From the NCBI RefSeq assembly GCF_946479765.1, contig NZ_CAMLHO010000016.1, positions 1 through 64,000 on the forward strand: a stretch of DNA of 64,000 nucleotides. Reading direction: 5' to 3'. Position numbers and translations under genes: made by a program. Shown here piece by piece: positions 39,618 to 48,747 of this stretch; the first letter of the stretch is position 1; every line of letters starts with the position of its first letter. This DNA comes from an uncultured Aliivibrio sp. Lineage in GTDB: Bacteria > Pseudomonadota > Gammaproteobacteria > Enterobacterales > Vibrionaceae. The notes under the pieces are model-generated. The model was not told the DNA's origin, did no database searches, and saw only the letters and a program-made list of their open reading frames with translations.

Positions 39618-40682
39618 TTATTTCGCTTTCACTGTTGGTAAAATACGGTAACCATCCACTCGAACTTTATCGCTTGGTTGGTAATGGCGAATACCTAAGT
39701 TAAATACACCCGAATCGTTCGCGGTTTCAATGTTATTTGGCGCATCAGCACCACAACCAAAGCTGACTGTGTAAGTCCCATCTTTATTTACTGTCGCGGT
39801 GTTAGAGCTTACGTTCGCTACATCGTTAAACATAAAGCCTGACTTGTCATAAACCGTGATAGACCAAAACGCTTTGTTTTTAGGATCTTCAAACGTTGAT
39901 TGATAACACGTATCCGCAGGGTAATTGCCTGATACTTCATAGATATTATCTATCATTTGAGCTCCACCCCAACCAATAGCAGCACCAATTTCATATTTTT
40001 CTTGAGTAAACAATGTCGTCGATTCATCATTAAACCCAGTAAACATGCCTGTTAATGCTGCGCTGCCATCACGTTCATTTATCATTGGCATTTTAGCTTT
40101 CAACTCATCTTCTACTTTTTTAAATGATGTTTGATTTACACTTTCAGAAATAAACAACTCTGCGCTATTTGCATTAATTTTCATTTGGTCTTGATACATC
40201 GCCGCTTCTTGCTCTGTAAAAGTAGCATCAAGACGGATCACTAAATAAAGATGCTTACCCGTATGAGTCGATAAGTTAAATGTCCCACCACCGTTGTACA
40301 TTGGTTGAATATGGTGGTCTTCTGTAATGGGTTGCACAGAGATGTATTTGCCTTCTGGTAGCTCAGGCATTGTCACTGTAGCCCCTTTTGATACATCAAC
40401 AACAGCCATTGAATAATAGGTATCACGGTTCATGCGAACCACAGGCTGTGCATCTGTTGGGGTAAGCTGGCGTTTATGTAAAAACTCATTAACCCCTACA
40501 AGATCTTGATTCTTCAAAATTTGGTGAGCCGTTTCATCGGTTGGGTACGTCTGCGCTGTCACCATTTTTCCATCAGCAGTAAAAAATCCATCTAGACTTG
40601 TCGTAGGCTGAGAAGCCGAAACGCAAGTTGCCGTAACCATTGCACCTAGTAAAACACTTTTCGTAATCAGAGAAAGTTTCAT
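39618..40682 (-). CDS. secreted DUF1254/DUF1214-type protein
   Basis: A 354-residue exported protein with a signal peptide (cleavage near residue 23, VSAS). The N-terminal part (VVRMNRDTYYSMAVVDVSKG, PEGKYISVQPITEDHH) matches DUF1254 and the C-terminal part (KAFWSITVYDKSGFM, GIRHYQPSDK) matches DUF1214; the two usually occur together. The family's function is unknown. GAGGAG precedes the start. It is divergent from a LysR gene that is interrupted by a stop, its probable regulator. Confidence 0.82.
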   Translation of the reverse strand: MKLSLITKSVLLGAMVTATCVSASQPTTSLDGFFTADGKMVTAQTYPTDETAHQILKNQDLVGVNEFLHKRQLTPTDAQPVVRMNRDTYYSMAVVDVSKGATVTMPELPEGKYISVQPITEDHHIQPMYNGGGTFNLSTHTGKHLYLVIRLDATFTEQEAAMYQDQMKINANSAELFISESVNQTSFKKVEDELKAKMPMINERDGSAALTGMFTGFNDESTTLFTQEKYEIGAAIGWGGAQMIDNIYEVSGNYPADTCYQSTFEDPKNKAFWSITVYDKSGFMFNDVANVSSNTATVNKDGTYTVSFGCGADAPNNIETANDSGVFNLGIRHYQPSDKVRVDGYRILPTVKAK

Positions 40683-40827
40683 TTAATAACTCCTCAGCTG
40701 TTATTCAATTCTGTTGAATTGATTAAATAATAGACTGTGAATCACATTTATAGAAATCATAAGATCACATAACTGATATGCTGTGGTGTAATATCTCTAT
40801 TAAACATTAATACCGTGAGGGCTAAGA

Positions 40828-41775
40828 ATGAAAACACTTGAACAAACGCTTTCTCGAATTGATCTCAACTTACTCGTCTCACTTAGTGTATTAATTAAAG
40901 AAAAAAATGTATCGAGAGCGGCAGAGAAACTATTTCTTTCTCAGCCTGCAATGAGTCGAATTTTAGGCCGTCTTAGAGAGCTATTTGATGATCCTCTGTT
41001 TTATCGTGAATCAAATGGCTTACAACCTACCGCTAAAACATTAGAGTTAGAGGAGCAGCTTGATGCTATTTTATTTTCTATTGATAATTTAGTAAACAAC
41101 TCCACTTTTTCTGCTGAGTCGTGTGAAAAAGCCTTTCGCATATCAACACCACCTCTTATGAGTAAACTGCTTACTGCCCCATTAGCCAAAGCAATTTATG
41201 AGGCAGCACCAAAAGTAACTCTTGAAGAGTACCCCTCTGCCATTGACCCCATTTTGTTACTAAAAGAGAGTCACGTTGATTTCTCTATACATATCAAAGA
41301 GACGATCGTTAGCGATGAATATCACTCAGAGAAGATCGGTTATACCTACCCTGTTATTTATGGCACTTCAGATCATCCTTTATTGCAAAAAGAAAACATC
41401 ACTATAGATGATTGCCTTGAATACTCATTTGTGGATTTATCATTCGATATTCGATCGGAAGGTGAGTACCTTAATCCCATAGATGTAGAACTAAGAAAAC
41501 AAGGGAAATACAGAAATATTGCACTTAAATCAGGGCAGTTATCAACCCTAATAGAATCGATTAAAGGCACCGATCGCCTTATTATTGGTGGGCATTAATT
41601 AGAAAAAGATTCAATTTTAGATTCAAGTTTTAAAGTAATTAAAGCGTTTGATAGCAAACCATATACTGTTGATATTTACTTAATTGAACACAGAAGAACA
41701 CTTACTAGTTCACCTCATCGCTGGTTAAAATTGATGATCAGTGAGTCAATAAAGAAAGGATTTCAAGATAAATAA
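40828..41775 (+). pseudogene. LysR-family regulator interrupted by one in-frame stop codon
   Basis: The frame encodes a normal LysR protein: helix-turn-helix near residues 9-60 (NVSRAAEKLFLSQPAMSRIL) and effector domain. After residue 256 (LIIGGH) there is TAA at 41596-41598, and the same frame then continues for 58 codons with plausible LysR C-terminal sequence (PYTVDIYLIEHRR, SPHRWLKLMISES) to TAA at 41773. The full frame of 315 codons is the usual family length. One C-to-T change in a CAA Gln codon would explain it. The 256-residue product lacks the last part of the effector domain, so function is doubtful. It faces away from the DUF1254 gene. Confidence 0.82.
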
Positions 41776-41885
41776 GAAAAGAAAATTAAGCAGTAGATTA
41801 GGGAGATTTAGCGGTCAAGTAGAGGAGTTCGTTAGCTCACTAACTGATACTTGTACCGCTGTCAGTGTATTTATATCTCGCTCAG

Positions 41886-41969
41886 CTACACATTAGGAGC
41901 AATAACTAAAACAGCGATAATAGTGGCAATTAATGTACGAGGAATAAGAACATCTTTATCAATTTTCAT
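41886..41969 (-). CDS. possible 27-residue membrane peptide
   Basis: A short frame (MKIDKDVLIPR, then a hydrophobic helix TLIATIIAVLVIAP) with GGAG eight bases before its ATG. It lies in the 343-bp gap between the broken LysR gene and the next LysR gene. Nothing else is seen in that gap. It could be a true small protein, a leader peptide or a gene remnant. Confidence 0.35.
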   Translation of the reverse strand: MKIDKDVLIPRTLIATIIAVLVIAPNV

Positions 41970-42118
41970 CAAATAACTCCGGTTTACCTGTAGTTAGAAT
42001 CAATCCAATTTTTCATTAAAGATTAATGAATTAGACTGTAATCAGGTAATACTATGATGCTTGATAACGAGAAACTATTGGTCACTGACTATTCGATACA
42101 TAGTTTTTATCTATGCAT

Positions 42119-42958
42119 TTATTGATGCAGTTCCCTTAGTCTAGCTTTAATCTGCTCACGTACATATTGATGCGTTTTATTACTTATATTACGGCGATGA
42201 TAAATAAGCTTAATTTCATACGGTTGAAGTGGAAAAGGTGACTCTAATACTTTTAAACCGAGCTCTTGGGCTAAACCAAACATACTTTCAGCCACAATGC
42301 AGATCGCATCCGTGTGTCTAACACTTAACAATAAATTAGATGGCCCACTTACTTCACGAACAATGTTACGCTCAAAAATCTCATCAGGACGGGTTTCAAA
42401 TGCCCCCATGTTCTCATTTTTCAATTTAAGCATGACATGCTCAGCTTGGTTAAATTGCTCCAAACTTAATGAATTCCCCATAATACTTGGGTGATCGCAT
42501 CGACAAGCAAAAGCGATATCCAACTTACCTAAACTCTCACTCACAAAGGTGTAGTCAGTTACAGTAATATCATCAATCAAGATATCGACTTCACCCGAGC
42601 GAATTTTATCAAGCATTTGATATTCAACCGCGGGGCTCTCTGTCAGCAACGCATCATCCATATCAGGCAGAGATTGCAATACGATCTCTGGCGCACTAAT
42701 TATCAAACGACGTGGAGATTCCAAGGCTACCACCAATTGCTCCATTATCGGACGCACTTGATAAGCCAGTGAATGAGCCGCATCTGTTGGCTCTAGAGAT
42801 CGCCCTACTTTTAAAAATAACGGCTGCCCGTAGCTCTCTTCAAATTTTTTAATCGCACTGCTCATTGAAGGCTGGGTAATATTCAAATGATCCGCGGCTT
42901 TTGTCACGCTACCAAAGTCATACACCGCTAAAAAATGTTTGATAAAATTTAAATTCAT
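42119..42958 (-). CDS. LysR-family transcriptional regulator
   Basis: A 279-residue LysR protein. The winged helix (about 1-60, FGSVTKAADHLNITQPSMSSAIKKFEE) is intact and the effector domain follows, slightly shorter than average. It lies downstream of an AraC gene on the same strand (43-base gap), so both may be one transcript. The target is not evident; the divergent SetA-like exporter beyond the AraC gene is one candidate. Confidence 0.88.
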   Translation of the reverse strand: MNLNFIKHFLAVYDFGSVTKAADHLNITQPSMSSAIKKFEESYGQPLFLKVGRSLEPTDAAHSLAYQVRPIMEQLVVALESPRRLIISAPEIVLQSLPDMDDALLTESPAVEYQMLDKIRSGEVDILIDDITVTDYTFVSESLGKLDIAFACRCDHPSIMGNSLSLEQFNQAEHVMLKLKNENMGAFETRPDEIFERNIVREVSGPSNLLLSVRHTDAICIVAESMFGLAQELGLKVLESPFPLQPYEIKLIYHRRNISNKTHQYVREQIKARLRELHQ

Positions 42959-43001
42959 TTCGCTTCCTACTCTATATCCCTAAAGAAATACCTAACTGAG
43001 G

Positions 43002-43889
43002 TTAATTAAATCGACGTCGAAACTCAGTCGGCGTCATCATTTTTAACTCTTTAAATTGACGATTAAAGTTAGATATATTTTTAAATCCCGTCTTTTCTGC
43101 CACTAAAGCGATAGGAAAGTTAGTACTCGCTAACAGTTCACACGCTTTACCAATACGATATTGCTTTAGATGATCAGAAAAACTCATTCCATAATGCTTC
43201 TCAAACATTCGATAAGCCGAGCTCTCACTCATATGAAGTCGCTTACATAAATCAGAGATCTTAATTGCATCACAATAATACGTTTCTATATAACGAGTTG
43301 CTCGCTCAATTCGATGGTTTAATTCAGAATCATCCGTAAGCGGCTTAATTCGATAGGGCGTGGTTGATAGCTTTTTTGCTTTCGTATCATCAGAAAGACT
43401 GACTAATATCTCAATCACTTTTATCGCCTGCAAATGACGATCTAGCGTATTAGCGTGTTTTAATAATTCTGACATCTTATGTGCGGTTTCTGAGCTAAAC
43501 GATAAGCCATAAGCAGAATTATCTAATAACCGCTTTAAGTTTCTCGCTTCAGGGATCAGTGCCATTAAACGCTCAACCCAATGATGAGCAAACCAAATAA
43601 TTAAGGTGTGATGCTTTGACTTCTCTAATTTTACGCTTCGTCCTGCCACCATATGAGGCAAACCCGGCCCATAAAGAAGCAGAGAATTATGGTGGATATC
43701 GCCAATCGCATCTCCTGCAAAATAACTGCCTTGAAATGCCTCATCAGGATCTAGATACAACACCAATTCATATTCAGAATGATAATGCCAAGAACACGCA
43801 AATTCATTGTCTTCTACGCGACAATGAAATTCTCTTACTATCCAATCAAAACTAGGTACATTTTGCACGTGTTCTTTAAATGGTTTCAT
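43002..43889 (-). CDS. AraC-family regulator with cupin domain
   Basis: A 295-residue regulator. The N-terminal cupin (about 25-105) has His-rich WHYHSEYELVLYLDPDE. The C-terminal AraC domain (about 195-294) has KISDLCKRLHMSESSAYRMF and a second helix pair ending FKNISNFNRQFKELKMMTPTEF. Such cupin-AraC proteins often sense sugars. It is divergent from the SetA-like sugar exporter 205 bp away, which is a likely target. Confidence 0.88.
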   Translation of the reverse strand: MKPFKEHVQNVPSFDWIVREFHCRVEDNEFACSWHYHSEYELVLYLDPDEAFQGSYFAGDAIGDIHHNSLLLYGPGLPHMVAGRSVKLEKSKHHTLIIWFAHHWVERLMALIPEARNLKRLLDNSAYGLSFSSETAHKMSELLKHANTLDRHLQAIKVIEILVSLSDDTKAKKLSTTPYRIKPLTDDSELNHRIERATRYIETYYCDAIKISDLCKRLHMSESSAYRMFEKHYGMSFSDHLKQYRIGKACELLASTNFPIALVAEKTGFKNISNFNRQFKELKMMTPTEFRRRFN

Positions 43890-44094
43890 TCTTGACCTTA
43901 ACGGTTAATACCACTCTAAATATGTCACTCTCAGGCTAATCGTGTACGCGCCACCTGTCAAAGAAAGATAACAAAATGACTGAATAGTATTAGAGGTAGC
44001 TCGAATAACATCACTCACCTTCCCTATCATTGAGTAGACTACGCCTAAATAAAACGGTTCAACCACATTCTCTTTCGTACACTGGAGCTTCACT

Positions 44095-45300
44095 ATGCCG
44101 CAAAACAAGAAGACATTTTTGTTTATTTTTATCGCCTTTATTACTGGGCTTTGTAGTGCGTTTTTTTATCCACTATCAAGCTTATTTATTGTAGAGGAGT
44201 TGGGCGCATCACCAATGATGTTAAGCCTGTATATGACACTCGCTGTCAGCAGTTCAGTGATCGTATCTCAGTTTATTGCCAAACGCTCAGACACGCATTG
44301 GAACCGTAAAACCATTTTAATTGTCTCTTTAGCAAGTTACTTAATTTTAGTCGCCAGCTTTACCGTTATTCGTGATTATTGGTTAGCGATTACCATGGCC
44401 GTGGTCTTTGGTAGCGTCAGTGGCGCTTCTTTTGGTCAACTGTTTGCTCTAGGTCGAGAATATGGTGACAGACACGTTGCCAACAGCACCAGTTTTTTAG
44501 CCAAGATGCGTGCAGGCCTTGCCATTGCGTGGGTATTTGGTCCACCTGCGGCGTTCATGCTTAAAGCACAATTTGGCTTTAGTGCAGCGTTTGCGGTCTC
44601 TGCCATTACGGTCTCTATCGCAATACTCATCATCGCTAAGTTGATCCCTTATAACGTGGTGACAAAAGAAGAACGAACAGCGGCAACGGTTGAGAATAGA
44701 CCGTTAGGTCGTATGGTGGTTCTCTATTGCTTCATTATTGTGTGTGCGTTTTCTGCCAACAATTTATACATCACCAGTATGCCTTTGTATCTTTCACAAG
44801 AGCTGCAAGTTGATGTCAGTTGGTTAGGCTTAATGTTTGGTATGGCGGCAGCTTGCGAGATCCCAGTGATGCTTGGAGCAGGTAAAATGGCTGACAAACT
44901 AGGCACAACCAGAGTAATGACGCTTGGCGTGATATCTGGTGCCATGTTCTTTCTTGTTATGCTATCAGCCACCAGTTTTACAGGAATGCTAATTGCTCAA
45001 ATACTTAATGGATTCTTCATTGGTGTGTGTGCAACGTTAGGAATGGTCGCACTGCAAGACATGATGAAAGACCGATTAGGCACGGCCTCTACCCTGTTCT
45101 CAAACATGTTAAACATCAGTGTGTTGGTATCAAGCGTGATGGTGGGTGTTGTGGGTGAGTTATACAACTACTACAGCGCACTGTATTTATGCTTTGTTGG
45201 TGCTGTTATAGCTGCTGTATTGTTGATTGTGTTTGAGATGCTAGAGAAGAAGCAGAAAGTGATGATTGAAGGCCAATGTGCGGTGGCTGGAGAGGTTTAG
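44095..45300 (+). CDS. SetA-like MFS sugar efflux transporter
   Basis: A 401-residue inner-membrane MFS protein with 12 spans. It resembles the Set family (SetA/SetB), which export sugars and sugar analogues: ITGLCSAFFYPLSSLFIVEE in helix 1, and FGSVSGASFGQLFALGREYG at about residues 105-125. GGAG precedes the start. It is divergent from a cupin-AraC regulator. A weak stem (GGGGTAATA / TTATTGCCCC) lies just downstream. The sugar specificity is unknown. Confidence 0.82.
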   Translation: MPQNKKTFLFIFIAFITGLCSAFFYPLSSLFIVEELGASPMMLSLYMTLAVSSSVIVSQFIAKRSDTHWNRKTILIVSLASYLILVASFTVIRDYWLAITMAVVFGSVSGASFGQLFALGREYGDRHVANSTSFLAKMRAGLAIAWVFGPPAAFMLKAQFGFSAAFAVSAITVSIAILIIAKLIPYNVVTKEERTAATVENRPLGRMVVLYCFIIVCAFSANNLYITSMPLYLSQELQVDVSWLGLMFGMAAACEIPVMLGAGKMADKLGTTRVMTLGVISGAMFFLVMLSATSFTGMLIAQILNGFFIGVCATLGMVALQDMMKDRLGTASTLFSNMLNISVLVSSVMVGVVGELYNYYSALYLCFVGAVIAAVLLIVFEMLEKKQKVMIEGQCAVAGEV

Positions 45301-45868
45301 GGTTAGATTTAACACTATTTAGGCACAGGGGTAATAGCTAACCTGTTATTGCCCCAAACCTTGTTAGTATAAGTACTCATCCAAATCCTGTTCATGGTTG
45401 TTTGGCATAATTGACGTTATTCGAAAGTGTTGTAGGTTTCGTTTACGGGGTGCCCGACATTTCTGTTCTTCAATGGTAGGTTGAATGGTTACATTTTACT
45501 TTTCTCACCGTTATGCAACGCTGAGAGATCTATCTGATAGAGACAGGTGCTGAAGGCACTTTACCCTTGTTAGCAACAGGCTTGGGAGGCCTTATAAACA
45601 GATAATATTTATGGTTCAAAATGCCTCCAAGCTCCGAACGACCAGAGGTCATATAACAGCAAACTAAAGAGAAATTTAACGGCGCTCGACGCAATGAAAA
45701 ACACCTTACATTCCATGCTTTCATAGGTTTTATTGAAAATAATTTTAGTTATGCGTTTACTAGTATAAGAAAATTATAAAAAAGCGTATCAACCTCACTA
45801 GAACCATCAGGATTGCGACAATGACTCTCTATAGGGGAGATGAAAAAGAACAAAATTCATACAGATAG
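45301..45868. other. gene-poor stretch at the start of the accessory region
   Basis: No strong gene. A 64-codon minus-strand frame at 45530-45724 (MKAWNVRCFSLRRAPLNFSL) is of the short kind seen dispersed in vibrio genomes and may be a repeat remnant rather than a gene. Confidence 0.3.
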
Positions 45869-45995
45869 TTACGCATAGTCGTGTTTACCATCAAAAAACC
45901 TCAACATTATCACCAGTAAATCTATTAATGCGCAACCTTTTAAGTCTTTATATATCATAAACTAAGCAAGTTTATATTAGACTTTCTTTAAAAGG

Positions 45996-46013
45996 TAACG
46001 CATATGCGTAACT
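45996..46013. promoter_or_regulatory. operator palindrome, copy 1
   Basis: Core ACGCATATGCGT (45998-46009) is perfectly symmetric; flanks are imperfect. A TATAAT lies 13 bases after it. Confidence 0.6.
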
Positions 46014-46038
46014 AATAATGATATAATAGTTACGCATT

Positions 46039-46087
46039 AATAGGTTTACCTACTTTAAAGCTGATACTTAAAGTAGGTAAACCTATT
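46039..46087. repeat. long perfect hairpin between the two operators
   Basis: 20-bp perfect arms (AATAGGTTTACCTACTTTAA and its complement) with a 9-base loop. No T tract follows at once, so it is not a standard terminator; it may fold in the leader RNA from the upstream promoter. Confidence 0.6.
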
Positions 46088-46153
46088 GCCATGCAACCTT
46101 TAATCTACTGATTTTTTTAGAAAAAATTTAATTAGTTGAAAAAATAATAACTT

Positions 46154-46173
46154 AGTAACGCATATGCGTTACT
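46154..46173. promoter_or_regulatory. operator palindrome, copy 2
   Basis: AGTAACGCATATGCGTTACT is a perfect 20-bp palindrome just upstream of the regulator gene. It fits autoregulation by the winged-helix protein encoded next. Confidence 0.65.
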
Positions 46174-46205
46174 ATAGTTTAACTGTATATACCAAGGGTT
46201 GTGAG

Positions 46206-47267
46206 ATGAAGAATCTAAAATTAAGTTGCGACAACTACTTAGAAGAGTACTTCCAAGTAGGTCTCTTTGAGCTATCTAAAGAGATTCCACCAGTTCCTAT
46301 GCAGTTCAAAAACAAGCTAAAAGTAACACTTGGAAAATTGGGAGGGTTAAGCTTCTATGTCGTATATACTTATGACGACATCATATTTGCTCAAAGTAAT
46401 CGTTATATGTTTGACAAACTGTTAAGCAGGCTTAACGAGTACCCAGTACTGTTTGTTGTAGATGAGTTGAAGCGCTCAACAATTCTCCAATTAACTGAGA
46501 AAAGAATTGCTCATATCATTCCTTTTGAACGCTCTTACATACCAGAGCTAATGCTTCACCAAGACAAGCCACCAAAAGATAACATCAAGCTATTCCCTTC
46601 TGAGAGGCTGGGAATCTTACCTACGAACATAGTAGCTAGATTTCTTGATGGCGTTATACCGCGCACATTTACCACTTCAGACATTCAGGTGGGTGTATCA
46701 AAAGCATCCATATCTAGAAGTATCAAGGAACTTCAAGATGTAGGACTCATTAAAGCAGAAAAAATCGGTCGCTCTTATCAGATGAAGTTCTTACATAGTA
46801 GGAAAAAAATCTGGGAAGCAAGAGAGTACCTTCTAGCCAAGCTAGCTTCTGACGTATACCAAGTACCAAAAAGCGTCATTGAAGGACCAACTGTACTTGC
46901 CGGAGAGTCCGCCCTATCTAGATACACATTACTAAGCTCTCCCCAAGTCCCTTGCTACGCTGTTGTAATGGATAATGATGCTCGTAAAGACTTTGCGATA
47001 ACTTCAAACACAATCAACAAAGTTTCCAAGTACTTTATAAGAGAGCGAAGAGCAGGTTGGGAAGAGTTTCAGGAAGAGGTAGAACTACAAGTATTCCCTT
47101 ACGTCCCAATGACGAAAGCAGTTCGAGATTGTGACGTAATCTCACCCATAGTGCTTTCTCTAAGTGGCTATAAAGACAGAGAACCACGAATTAGAACTAG
47201 TTTTGAGGAGATCGATGAAATGATCTTCGAGAGTTTAGTTCAGCTAGATCAACAAGATTATGAATAA
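46206..47267 (+). CDS. winged-helix regulator, probable antitoxin of an AbiE-like pair
   Basis: A 353-residue protein. A MarR-like winged helix is clear in the middle (about 155-205: TTSDIQVGVSKASISRSIKELQ, then DVGLIKAEKIGRSYQMKF). The ATG at 46206 is chosen; an earlier in-frame ATG at 46164 lies inside the operator palindrome. The flanking domains are not recognised. Position directly before a nucleotidyltransferase toxin-like gene (15-base gap, ribosome site AAGGAG overlapping the stop) matches AbiEi-AbiEii order, though AbiEi proteins carry the winged helix at the N-terminus. Autorepression through the duplicated palindromes is inferred. Confidence 0.7.
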   Translation: MKNLKLSCDNYLEEYFQVGLFELSKEIPPVPMQFKNKLKVTLGKLGGLSFYVVYTYDDIIFAQSNRYMFDKLLSRLNEYPVLFVVDELKRSTILQLTEKRIAHIIPFERSYIPELMLHQDKPPKDNIKLFPSERLGILPTNIVARFLDGVIPRTFTTSDIQVGVSKASISRSIKELQDVGLIKAEKIGRSYQMKFLHSRKKIWEAREYLLAKLASDVYQVPKSVIEGPTVLAGESALSRYTLLSSPQVPCYAVVMDNDARKDFAITSNTINKVSKYFIRERRAGWEEFQEEVELQVFPYVPMTKAVRDCDVISPIVLSLSGYKDREPRIRTSFEEIDEMIFESLVQLDQQDYE

Positions 47268-47282
47268 GGAGCATTAAAAATA

Positions 47283-48080
47283 ATGGACGCTAAATTAAAG
47301 CACTTTAGCGAGACCCTAAGTGCACACCAAGATAAGTACATTCTGATTGGTGGTAACGCTTGTGGACTCGTATTTGAAAGTAAAGGTCAAGAGTTTCGTC
47401 AAACACAGGATCTAGATATTGTTCTTGTTATTGAAGAGTTCACTGAAGATTTTGCTAAAGATCTATGGGCTTACTTGAAAGCAGGAAACTACCAAGGTAA
47501 AAAATTCCACCAAAGCGGTACATCTGGAAATGTATATCGATTCGTAATTCCAGACGACTCTGAAACATTGAACACCTACCCTAAACAAATAGAACTCTTC
47601 TCTCGAAAGCCTGATGATGTCGATTTGTTTGAGAAAGAGCACCGCACACCAATCGAAACTGCTGAAGGAGTCTCTAACTTTTCAGCGATTCTTGTAGATG
47701 ATGACTACTACTCATATTTGAGAGAATCGGTTATATCCATTGATACCGTTAATACTGTTCATCATATGTGTCTCATGATACTCAAAGCGAAAGCTTGGAT
47801 CGGAAACAAAGAGTTGTTCGCCCAAGAAAAAATCAAAGAAGGTGATGTTCATAAACATCCTTTCGATATCTGTCGCTTACTCGCTCTATATGACGATGAG
47901 GAAGATGGCACACAAAAAGTACAAGGACGTATCTACGATGACTTAATGACTGTTGTGGAAATGTTCAAATCTCCGGATGTACAAAAATCACTCGAAGCCA
48001 ACCGTGGTGGACAAGAATTACCAACAGCCTATTCTGATGCCGCAGATATGTTATCTCAAATATTCGCAGTGAAAGAATAG
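47283..48080 (+). CDS. AbiEii-like nucleotidyltransferase, probable toxin
   Basis: A 265-residue nucleotidyltransferase-fold protein. The active-site signature is present: ILIGGNACGLVF (Gly23-Gly24) followed by TQDLDIV (Asp43 and Asp45, metal-binding). LMILKAKAWIGN (about 163-174) corresponds to the Lys-containing motif of AbiEii/MenT enzymes. These toxins add nucleotides to tRNA or other RNA and stop growth; in AbiE they cause phage abortive infection. It is coupled to the winged-helix gene upstream. The target RNA is unknown. Confidence 0.75.
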   Translation: MDAKLKHFSETLSAHQDKYILIGGNACGLVFESKGQEFRQTQDLDIVLVIEEFTEDFAKDLWAYLKAGNYQGKKFHQSGTSGNVYRFVIPDDSETLNTYPKQIELFSRKPDDVDLFEKEHRTPIETAEGVSNFSAILVDDDYYSYLRESVISIDTVNTVHHMCLMILKAKAWIGNKELFAQEKIKEGDVHKHPFDICRLLALYDDEEDGTQKVQGRIYDDLMTVVEMFKSPDVQKSLEANRGGQELPTAYSDAADMLSQIFAVKE

Positions 48081-48091
48081 ATCTCCCATTC

Positions 48092-48121
48092 AATAGCGGC
48101 TGTAATTTGATAGCCGCTATT
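48092..48121 (+). terminator. hairpin after the AbiE-like pair
   Basis: 10-bp perfect stem AATAGCGGCT / AGCCGCTATT, loop of 10; no good T tract follows, so termination may be weak. Confidence 0.45.
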
Positions 48122-48747
48122 CCCTACTTATTCCAGTGTCGCTTCACTGTCGTAATACCTATCCTGATCTGCACCATCAACATTGGATATTAGGCTAAGC
48201 GAATTTATCATACACAAAGTAATTCATTGATTGCTAAAATCCGACTTTTCAACAATCGGTTTTGTCTAGAATCGCCCGTACCGATCACGGCAAACTTACC
48301 TTTGCCTCGAAATGATTTTACGCCCGCTTAAACTTATGCCTCCAAGTTATAATGTGGCCTACTTTTTCTATTACTTACCTATGATCTATTAGTTGGTGGT
48401 TATTCATAGACTTACTTATGTTGTGATTGGGGTAGGAAACATGCCCGCGTCGAACATAATGTTATTGATTAATTGCTTGATCATACGTATATCATTATGT
48501 AGAGAGTATCATATATAATGAGATTGTTTGTCTTACTAGTCTGACTCTTAAATTAAGAACATCATGACACAGCTTGAATCATTCCTACTTCTAGAAGAAA
48601 ACTATCAGCCCTGTCGAAATTTAGCTTAGAATAGTTACTGATGTTCATGAAATTGGTAAAACGATTCCTCATGTTGTAGATCAACTTGAGTTAAGTATTG
48701 TTCGGTAACAAAAATACTTCGAATAACTAAAATTAAGAATTGTATGT
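48122..48747. other. gene-poor stretch with decayed coding pieces
   Basis: No intact gene. The minus strand near 48170-48340 and the plus strand near 48564-48708 show short protein-like runs broken by stops (for example MTQLESFLLLEENYQPCRN then a separate frame VTDVHEIGKTIPHVVDQ). They look like remnants; the families were not recognised. Confidence 0.35.

Larger units (their letters stand above)
45869..46173. repeat. tandem duplicated 161-bp regulatory block
   Basis: Two diverged copies share anchors at a constant offset: TTACGCAT (45869 and 46030), GTTTACC (45883 and 46044), TAAAnCTATT (45917 and 46078), GCAACCTTT (45932 and 46093), all 161 bp apart; each copy ends with a palindrome ACGCATATGCGT (45998 and 46158, 160 bp apart). 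Each copy is followed by an AT-rich -10-like element (TATAAT at 46022, TATATA at 46186). The block lies directly upstream of an AbiE-like gene pair. Confidence 0.75.

Noticed and set aside
45530..45724. 64-residue minus-strand open frame.
   Set aside because: No good ribosome site and no recognisable domain; kept only as a note on the gap.
46164..46205. Earlier ATG for the winged-helix gene.
   Set aside because: It lies inside the operator palindrome; the ATG at 46206 is more sensible.
48122..48747. Possible transposase remnant between the AbiE-like pair and the large nuclease gene.
   Set aside because: Short broken frames do not show DDE or other transposase motifs, and no terminal inverted repeats were found.
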